Positions 58,765 through 64,000 of a stretch of 64,000 bases of DNA are shown piece after piece. Each line of letters starts with the position of its first letter. Position 1 is the first letter of the stretch. The notes beneath the pieces were generated by a model. It was not told where the DNA came from. It was given only the letters and a program-made list of their open reading frames with translations, and searched no databases. This stretch comes from DASQHW01 sp038209365 (GTDB lineage Bacteria; Actinomycetota; Acidimicrobiia; IMCC26256; PALSA-610), in contig JBBQXS010000001.1 of the NCBI GenBank assembly GCA_038209365.1, forward strand, positions 128,274 through 192,273, given 5' to 3'. The position numbers were made by a program, and so were the translations under genes.

Positions 58765-59859
58765 GTGGCAGCACGTGCAGGACTCGCGCTGGCGGTCCTG
58801 CTCGCGTTCGTGCCTGCCGCATGCTCGTCCGGCCCCACGGCGCGTCGCGCCGGCTCGCCGTCAACGACGTCCGTGGCGAGCGCACCCACCTCGTCTTCCA
58901 CCACGCGTCCGGTGACGACGACGACGGTGAAACCCGACCGGCCGGTGGTGCTTGCCTTCGGCGGCGACGTGCACTTCGAAGGTGTGCTGCGGAACTTGCT
59001 CGCCGCGGACCCGGCGACGGTGCTCGCGCCGATCGCGCCGGTCCTGCAGTCGGCCGACATCGCAATGGTCAACCTCGAGACCGCGGTCACCGAGCGCGGC
59101 GTGCCGCAACCGAAGCAGTACACGTTTCGCGCGCCGCCGTCGGCGTTCACCGCGCTCGCAGCCGGCGGCGTCGACGTGACCACGATGGCCAATAACCACG
59201 GGTTCGACTTCGGTCCGGTCGGCCTCGAGGATTCACTCGACGCGATTCGCGTGACGCGCTTTCCGGTCGTCGGAATCGGCTTGGATGCCGCGCATGCGTA
59301 CGCGCCCTTCCGTCGCACCGTGCACGGCCAACGCATCGCGATCATCGGCGCAACCCAGGTGATCGACGACGCGCTGATCCCCACATGGACGGCATCCGAC
59401 ACACACGGCGGCCTCGCCTCGGCAAAGGACGTCGACCGCCTGGTTGCCGAGGTGCGGAAGGCTCGCGTCGACAGCGACACCGTCGTCGTGTTCCTCCACT
59501 GGGGGCAGGAAGGCATGACGTGCCCGACGCCGACACAAACGGAGTTGGCTCACCGCCTCGTCGACGCCGGCGCGGACATCATCGTCGGCAGCCATGCGCA
59601 CCGTCTTCTGGGCGCCGGCCGCCTCGGAACTGCGTTCGTGGACTACGGCCTCGGCAACTTCGCGTTCTACACGCAAGGCGGACCGGGTGCCGAAACCGGT
59701 GTGCTGTTCGTCACGGTGACCGGGCGTCACATCGATGGTTATGCATGGCGTCCGGCGGTGATCAACGGGGGCGTGCCACGGCCGCTGACCGGTACCGCCG
59801 GCGACGCGGCGCGTGCCCGGTGGCAGAGCCGGCGCAGTTGCACCGACCTCGCCCCCTGA
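58765..59859 (+). CDS. CapA/PgsA-like lipoprotein
   Basis: 364-residue secreted protein. Signal peptide with lipobox VPAAC, then a Ser/Thr-rich linker, then a PGA_cap metallophosphatase-like domain: LAFGGDVHFEGV, NLETAVTERG, TMANNHGFDFG, VVFLHWGQEG, IIVGSHAHRLLG, VDYGLGNFAF. Members include CapA of poly-gamma-glutamate systems, but stand-alone copies like this one, without capBC neighbours, are widespread and of unknown function. Confidence 0.9.
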   Translation: MAARAGLALAVLLAFVPAACSSGPTARRAGSPSTTSVASAPTSSSTTRPVTTTTVKPDRPVVLAFGGDVHFEGVLRNLLAADPATVLAPIAPVLQSADIAMVNLETAVTERGVPQPKQYTFRAPPSAFTALAAGGVDVTTMANNHGFDFGPVGLEDSLDAIRVTRFPVVGIGLDAAHAYAPFRRTVHGQRIAIIGATQVIDDALIPTWTASDTHGGLASAKDVDRLVAEVRKARVDSDTVVVFLHWGQEGMTCPTPTQTELAHRLVDAGADIIVGSHAHRLLGAGRLGTAFVDYGLGNFAFYTQGGPGAETGVLFVTVTGRHIDGYAWRPAVINGGVPRPLTGTAGDAARARWQSRRSCTDLAP

Positions 59860-59870
59860 GGTCGACTGCG

Positions 59871-59939
59871 TCGGCGTGCGGACGCAGCGCGGACGCAGCG
59901 GAGGTGGGCCGGAGGGGCGCGCCGAAGCGAGGGAGCCAT
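59871..59939. repeat. Intergenic repeat related to 61605-61704
   Basis: Contains GTGCGGACGCAGCG followed by a second CGGACGCAGCG, and ends GCGAGGGAGCCAT close to the ATG of the next gene. The same blocks occur in the 50-base tandem repeat 1.7 kb downstream. The GAGGGAG part sits where the ribosome-binding site of the hydrolase gene would be. Confidence 0.7.
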
Positions 59940-59943
59940 CGCC

Positions 59944-60849
59944 ATGACAGACGCGTACGACGAGTTCGGCCTGTTTCGCGAGAACGCAGACGAGTTCGGC
60001 ATCCCGTGGAAGGGGGCGCCCGAGGTCCGGCGCGTCGAGGTCCCCGTGGGTCGCGACCAGACGATCTCCGCGCTGATGTGGGGCACGGGTGCACCCGAGC
60101 TCGTGCTCGTGCACGGTGGCGCCCAGAACGCGCACACCTGGGACACCGTCGCCCTCGCCCTCGACCGTTCACTCGCCGCGATCGACCTTCCCGGCCATGG
60201 TCACTCGTCGCATCGACCCGATCACGTGTATTGGCCCGCGGACAACGCGGTCGCCGTCGAACAGGCCGTGCGCGCGCTCGCGCCGGACGCGCGCGTCGTC
60301 GTCGGCATGTCGCTCGGTGGTCTCACGTCGATCGCGCTCGCCGACCGCGCGCCCGAGCTCGTTCGCAACCTCGTGCTGGTCGACGTGACGCCGGGCGTGA
60401 ACCGCGAGAAGTCGACCGCGATCGCGAACTTCATCGACGGACCCGAGTTCTTCGAGAGCTTTGACGAGATCCTCGAGCGCACGATCGCGTTCAACCCGAC
60501 GCGTACAGAGGCGTCGCTGCGACGAGGAGTGCGACACAACGCAATCGAGTTGCCGGACGGGCGGTGGCGCTGGCGCTACGACCTTCCGCGCCGCGGGAGC
60601 GGTGAAGGCGAGAGCGGCAGCATCATGCCGGGCCTCGAACAGCTCTGGGAGGCGGTGTCGCGTGTGAAGGTGCCGCTCACCCTCGTGCGCGGAAGCCTGT
60701 CGCCGGTCGTCGACGACGAGGACGTTGCCGAGCTCCAGCGCCGCAACGCCGACGCGCGCGTCGTCGTGGTCGAAGGCGCCGGCCACAGCATCCAAGGCGA
60801 CAAACCGCTCGTGCTCGCGAACCTGCTTGTCGGACTGCTCGCAGACTGA
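59944..60849 (+). CDS. Alpha/beta hydrolase
   Basis: 301-residue serine hydrolase-like protein: oxyanion loop LVHGGAQNAHTWD, IDLPGHGHS, nucleophile elbow VGMSLGGLTS with catalytic Ser, Asp in GSLSPVVDDED, and His in GAGHSIQGD. The substrate is unknown. No signal peptide. The ribosome-binding site is supplied by the repeat element upstream. Confidence 0.9.
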   Translation: MTDAYDEFGLFRENADEFGIPWKGAPEVRRVEVPVGRDQTISALMWGTGAPELVLVHGGAQNAHTWDTVALALDRSLAAIDLPGHGHSSHRPDHVYWPADNAVAVEQAVRALAPDARVVVGMSLGGLTSIALADRAPELVRNLVLVDVTPGVNREKSTAIANFIDGPEFFESFDEILERTIAFNPTRTEASLRRGVRHNAIELPDGRWRWRYDLPRRGSGEGESGSIMPGLEQLWEAVSRVKVPLTLVRGSLSPVVDDEDVAELQRRNADARVVVVEGAGHSIQGDKPLVLANLLVGLLAD

Positions 60850-60875
60850 GTCGTACACAAGGAGAAGTCCGCGAC

Positions 60876-60881
60876 TAGCTT
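60876..60881 (+). promoter_or_regulatory. -10 box of a probable leaderless promoter
   Basis: TAGCTT, 6 bases before ATG 60888. Confidence 0.6.
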
Positions 60882-60887
60882 GCTCGG

Positions 60888-61595
60888 ATGCTCGAGCCGC
60901 TGCCGCCGGCGTTCGGTGCGACGCGGGAGGCACTGCACGCGCTCGCCGAGCATGTGCTCGCGCCCGCGCGCTATCGCTCCGACGGTCATATCGGTCTTGT
61001 CCCCAGCGCCGGTGGCTTCGGCACACCGACCTTCGACGACGGCCAGCGCGTGCGCGTCGAAGGCGTGGAGCTCGTCCACGAACGGCCGGGCTCCACGCGA
61101 AGGGTGCCGATCACGACGTTGAGCGACGCCGCACAGTTCGTCGGCGTCCCGCTCGGCGCGCCGACCGAGGTGTACAAGCCGGCGACGGCGTGCGTGCCCG
61201 ACATTGCGCTCGCCATCGAGGTCGACGCGGCCCGCGCACTCGCGGCGTGGATCGATTTCGCGGCCGGTCTCCTCCACGAGCTGCGCGAGAGCTATGCCGG
61301 GCAGTCGCCGAGCGCGGTGCAGCTGTGGCCCGAGCACTTCGATCTTGCCTGCGATCTCGGCGACCGCGATGCGGGCACCCGTGCCACGTACGGCGCGTCG
61401 CCCGGTGACGGCGTGCTCGCCGAGCCATATCTGTACGTCGGCCCGTGGGACGGCGGCCGCCGTACCGGGGTCTTCGCGATGTATCCGTTCGGTGTGGCGC
61501 TGACGTACCAAGAGCTGCGCACTGCACTCGAGTCGCGGGCCGCCGGCCGCGACTTCTTCCGCGACGGCGCGTCCCTCCTCGTCGGCGCCCCCTGA
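60888..61595 (+). CDS. Conserved hypothetical protein
   Basis: 235-residue soluble protein. Distinct blocks: GHIGLVPSAGGFGTPTFDDG, QLWPEHFDLACDLG, TYGASPGDG, EPYLYVGPWDGG. The acidic and aromatic residues in the second block look like a possible active or binding site. I believe it belongs to an actinobacterial conserved family but do not know a function. Start by TAGCTT 6 bases upstream. Confidence 0.68.
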   Translation: MLEPLPPAFGATREALHALAEHVLAPARYRSDGHIGLVPSAGGFGTPTFDDGQRVRVEGVELVHERPGSTRRVPITTLSDAAQFVGVPLGAPTEVYKPATACVPDIALAIEVDAARALAAWIDFAAGLLHELRESYAGQSPSAVQLWPEHFDLACDLGDRDAGTRATYGASPGDGVLAEPYLYVGPWDGGRRTGVFAMYPFGVALTYQELRTALESRAAGRDFFRDGASLLVGAP

Positions 61596-61604
61596 GCATG
61601 GCTG

Positions 61605-61704
61605 TCGCCGTGCGGACGCAGCGGAGCCAAGGACGGCGCAGCGAGGGAGCCATGTCGCCGTGCGGACGCAGCGGAGCCAAGGACGGCGCAGCGAGGGAGC
61701 CATG
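61605..61704. repeat. Perfect 50-base tandem repeat, two copies
   Basis: Two identical 50-base units (61605-61654 and 61655-61704), each beginning TCGCCGTGCGGACGCAGCGG and ending GCGAGGGAGCCATG. It fills the gap before the HD-domain gene. A diverged relative lies at 59871-59939. On the minus strand it encodes a proline/arginine-rich phrase only, so a coding role is unlikely. Confidence 0.9.
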
Positions 61705-61707
61705 TCA

Positions 61708-61713
61708 TAGTCT
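61708..61713 (+). promoter_or_regulatory. -10 box of a probable leaderless promoter (HD-domain gene)
   Basis: TAGTCT, 7 bases before ATG 61721, beginning 4 bases after the tandem repeat. Confidence 0.6.
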
Positions 61714-61720
61714 GCGGTGT

Positions 61721-62269
61721 ATGGGACAGACGTTCACGCGTATGGACGAGTCGACGGCCGAGCAGTGGGCGGTCATCGGCAAGGAAACGTACGAGCACCA
61801 GGGCCGGGTCGCGGACCGTGCGCTCGACATGCTCCGCTCGCTGGCCGAGATCACCGACGGGTTCGCGGTCGACCAGCTCACTCACTCACTTCAGACCGCG
61901 ACGCGCGCCGAGCGCGCGGGCGCCGATGACGAGATCGTGTTCGCATCGTTGTTGCACGACATCGGCAAGGCCGTCAGCGTCCCGAACCACCCGGAGATCG
62001 CGGCCGCAATCCTCAAGCCGTACGTCCGCGCCGAGGTGTACCACATGATCCTTGCCCACCAGGATTTCCAGGGCCGCCATTACTACGCACACTTCGGCGC
62101 CGACCCGAACGCGCGGGAGAAGTACCGCGGCGAGCCGTGGTTCGAGCTGGCCGAGCGGTTCGCCGACGACTGGGACCAGACGGCGTTCGATCCCGGCTAC
62201 GACACGCTGCCACTCGAGCACTTCGAGCCCTTGGTACGCGCCAGGTTCGCGAGCGCCAAGCTCGTCTAG
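61721..62269 (+). CDS. HD-domain protein, PhnZ/TmpB-like
   Basis: 182-residue HD-superfamily protein. HSLQTATRAERAGADDE, then LLHDIGKAVS, then a third His pair in VPNHPEIAAAILKPYV and HMILAHQDFQGRHYYAHFG. The H-HD-H-D pattern and HSLQTAT match the small mixed-valence di-iron oxygenases such as PhnZ and TmpB more than phosphohydrolases, but no phosphonate genes are nearby. The substrate is unknown. An upstream in-frame ATG at 61598 would translate the tandem repeat; TAGTCT argues for 61721. Confidence 0.82.
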   Translation: MGQTFTRMDESTAEQWAVIGKETYEHQGRVADRALDMLRSLAEITDGFAVDQLTHSLQTATRAERAGADDEIVFASLLHDIGKAVSVPNHPEIAAAILKPYVRAEVYHMILAHQDFQGRHYYAHFGADPNAREKYRGEPWFELAERFADDWDQTAFDPGYDTLPLEHFEPLVRARFASAKLV

Positions 62270-62313
62270 CCCCTGCACGCCCGCGGTGTGCCAACCTGGC
62301 GGCGGAGGTGCGC

Positions 62314-63105
62314 ATGTTGCTGGACGGGAAAGTCGTGATCGTCTCGGGAGTGGGGCCCGGTCTGGGGCAGGCCAACGCCCGCGCCCTCGCGCGCGAGGGC
62401 GCCACCGTCGTCCTCGCAGCCCGCAACGCCGACTATCTGGCTCAGGTGCAGGGAGAGATCGAGGCTGCGGGCGGCAAGGCGTCGGCCGTGCCGACCAACC
62501 TCGTGGTCCCCGAGCAGGTGCAGGGCCTCGTCGATCGCACGATCGACACATTCGGCCGCATCGACGGACTCGTCAACAACGCGTTCCGCATGGACGTGTT
62601 CCAGCCGTTCGAGCAGGTCGACCTCGCGAAGTGGCGCAAGATCTTCGACGTCAACGTGTGGGGATCGCTCGCGATGACCCAGGCGTGCGTGCCGCATCTG
62701 AAGAAAGCCGCGGCCGACGAGGGTGACGCGTCGATCGTGTTCATCATCTCGATGAGCATGCGCAAGATCCGGCCGCTCGAAGGTGGGTATTCGTCGTCGA
62801 AGGCCGCACTGCAGACGGCTGCCAAGACGATGGCGCTCGAGCTCGGGCCGACCGGCGTTCGCGTCAACTGCATCGCACCCGGGTTCATCGGTGGCCCGAA
62901 CGTCGAGGTCTACCTCGGCTGGGAATCTGAAGCGCGCGGTATCTCGCGCGACGACGTCCGCCGCGAGATCGAGAGCAACATTCCGCTCGGCCGAATCCCA
63001 CCGCAGGACGAGATCGCGAACTCGATCGTCTTCTTCATCTCGCCGTGGTCCCGTGTCATCACGGGCCAGACGCTCGACGTCAACGGCGGCGAGTTCTTCG
63101 GGTGA
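62314..63105 (+). CDS. Short-chain dehydrogenase/reductase
   Basis: 263-residue SDR: IVSGVGPGLGQANARALA is the cofactor loop, VNNAFRM replaces the usual NNAG, and catalytic Ser-Tyr-Lys lie in FIISMSMRK and GGYSSSKAALQ. It ends ITGQTLDVNGGEFFG. GGAGG about 5 bases before ATG 62314 gives a leadered start. It is coupled by a 4-base overlap to a second SDR, which suggests successive steps of one pathway. Confidence 0.9.
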   Translation: MLLDGKVVIVSGVGPGLGQANARALAREGATVVLAARNADYLAQVQGEIEAAGGKASAVPTNLVVPEQVQGLVDRTIDTFGRIDGLVNNAFRMDVFQPFEQVDLAKWRKIFDVNVWGSLAMTQACVPHLKKAAADEGDASIVFIISMSMRKIRPLEGGYSSSKAALQTAAKTMALELGPTGVRVNCIAPGFIGGPNVEVYLGWESEARGISRDDVRREIESNIPLGRIPPQDEIANSIVFFISPWSRVITGQTLDVNGGEFFG

Positions 63106-63860
63106 GCCGCGTCGCCGCCGTCACCGGCGCGTCGGCGGGAATCGGTCGGGCCACGGCGGTCGCGTTCGGGGAGCTCGGTTGGACCGTGGCCGTCGGCGCC
63201 CGTCGCATCGAACAGCTCGAAGAGACGGCAAAGCTCGTCGACGGTGCCGGCGGGCGCGCCCTCGTGCACGCGCTCGATGTGACCGATCCCGTCTCAGTCG
63301 ACGTGTTCTGCGAGTTCGTGACTCGTGACACCGGTCCGATCGATGTGCTGGTGAACAATGCGGGGACCGCGCTTCCGGGTGACGTGCACGACATGAGCGA
63401 CGACGACCTGCGCCGCATCGTCGAGACGAATCTGCTCGGGCCCGTCATCCTGACCAGCCGTATCGTGCGCGCGCTGCGCGCCACCGGCGCGACCAAGGGC
63501 GACATCGTGTTCATCTCGTCCGACGCGACCGTGCATCCGCGCCCGGCCATGGCGCCCTACGTCGCGACCAAGGCCGGTCTCGAAGCGTTCGCGGCCACAC
63601 TCGCGCTCGATCTGGAGGGCAGCGGCCTGCGCGCGTCGGTCGTGCGCGTGGGCCCGACGCAGGGGACCAGCTTCGCCGACGGCTGGGACCCGCACATCTT
63701 CGAGGACCTGTTCCCGCGCTGGCAGCGCTTCGGGCTGCAACGCCACTTCCACACGATGCAGCCCGAGGACATCGCACGTGCGGTCGTGCAGGTCGTCACC
63801 GCGCCGTCGCACATGTGGGTGCCGATCGTCGAGGTGCAACCCAACCCCCCACACGACTGA
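63102..63860 (+). CDS. Short-chain dehydrogenase/reductase
   Basis: 252-residue SDR: AVTGASAGIGRATAVA, VNNAGTALPGD, and Ser-Tyr-Lys in VFISSDATVH and MAPYVATKAGLEAF. It lacks the usual GG(x)3 C-terminal stretch, ending EVQPNPPHD. GTG 63102 overlaps the previous stop (GTGA). Its end is 140 bases from the window edge and intact by length. Confidence 0.9.
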   Translation: MSRVAAVTGASAGIGRATAVAFGELGWTVAVGARRIEQLEETAKLVDGAGGRALVHALDVTDPVSVDVFCEFVTRDTGPIDVLVNNAGTALPGDVHDMSDDDLRRIVETNLLGPVILTSRIVRALRATGATKGDIVFISSDATVHPRPAMAPYVATKAGLEAFAATLALDLEGSGLRASVVRVGPTQGTSFADGWDPHIFEDLFPRWQRFGLQRHFHTMQPEDIARAVVQVVTAPSHMWVPIVEVQPNPPHD

Positions 63861-64000
63861 CGGGATGGTGGGCGTGTGTGGGGGGGGGAAAAACGGCCGC
63901 ACACACCCCAACCCCCAAAGGGGGGTTAGTGTTAGCGGGGGGGGGGCCGGGGGCGGCGCCCGCCCCCGGGGGGGGGGCCGGCGGGGGCCCCCGCCGGGAA
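63861..64000. other. Low-complexity G/C homopolymer tail, likely contig-end artefact
   Basis: After the last gene the sequence dissolves into runs of G and C (up to about 12 in a row) with GT and CA dinucleotide tracts. No ORF, RNA or repeat unit can be read. It looks like sequencing noise at a contig end rather than biology. Confidence 0.75.

Noticed and set aside
60576..61703. A minus-strand frame over the tandem repeat with a repeated proline/arginine phrase
   Set aside because: The repetition comes from the 50-base DNA repeat; the rest is antisense to two good genes.
1..64000. CRISPR arrays, tRNA or rRNA genes, transposases
   Set aside because: Searched by eye for regular repeat-spacer series, T-loop motifs and transposase motifs; none found. 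The only tandem repeats are the 44-base, 50-base and 17-base ones described.

Overview
The window is a GC-rich, densely coded stretch of an actinobacterial chromosome. It contains a complete Pup-proteasome locus, an F420 (FO synthase) gene, a MarP-type protease, lactate and glycolate oxidation genes, and many short-chain dehydrogenases. I infer Actinomycetota and suspect an uncultured Acidimicrobiia-like lineage; that placement rests on gene content only. The last ~140 bases are G/C homopolymers that look like a degraded contig end. I see no rRNA, tRNA, CRISPR array, transposase or integrase, and no gene-free stretch longer than about 200 bases.

Layout. 1-10.3 kb: lepB (cut by the window edge), pafC, pafB, a DUF3866 gene, pafA, a small membrane protein on the other strand, prcA, prcB, pup, dop and mpa/arc, which together are the full Pup tagging, untagging, unfolding and degradation machinery. 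10.5-16.2 kb: ferredoxin, marP, trmI, a TtuA-like tRNA thiolase with its ThiS-like sulfur carrier, three small membrane or basic proteins and a PBP4-type carboxypeptidase. 16.2-20.3 kb: ADP-forming and AMP-forming acyl-CoA synthetases around a VOC protein. 20.4-26.4 kb: a plus-strand operon of GH84 glycosidase, family 2 glycosyltransferase, nagA and lutABC. 26.5-34.1 kb: FIST sensor protein, transketolase, transaldolase, a methyltransferase-uracil-DNA glycosylase fusion, a split DinB-like gene and 6-phosphogluconolactonase. 34.2-38.7 kb: hairpin repeats, fbiC, a PfkB kinase and a LOG-family protein. 38.8-43.5 kb: sulfotransferase and glcFED (minus strand). 43.6-53.4 kb: gamma carbonic anhydrase, SDR, GroES-like protein, cupredoxin, ctaB, TlpA-like protein, M90 peptidase, ABC exporter, polyprenyl synthase and small proteins. 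53.4-63.9 kb: Tat-type amidohydrolase, SDRs, enoyl-CoA hydratase, 5'-3' exonuclease, ctaA, CapA-like lipoprotein, hydrolases, and an HD-domain protein.

Two patterns run across the window. Genes in operons usually overlap by 4 bases (ATGA or GTGA), implying translational coupling. Where a transcription unit begins, a TAnnnT hexamer very often lies 6-11 bases before the start codon with no Shine-Dalgarno between, which is the signature of leaderless transcripts. I used this to choose several starts, including an ATC start for glcD. Intergenic space also holds at least two repeat families (34.1-34.2 kb; 59.9 and 61.6 kb) and a nested inverted repeat between convergent genes at 55.2 kb.
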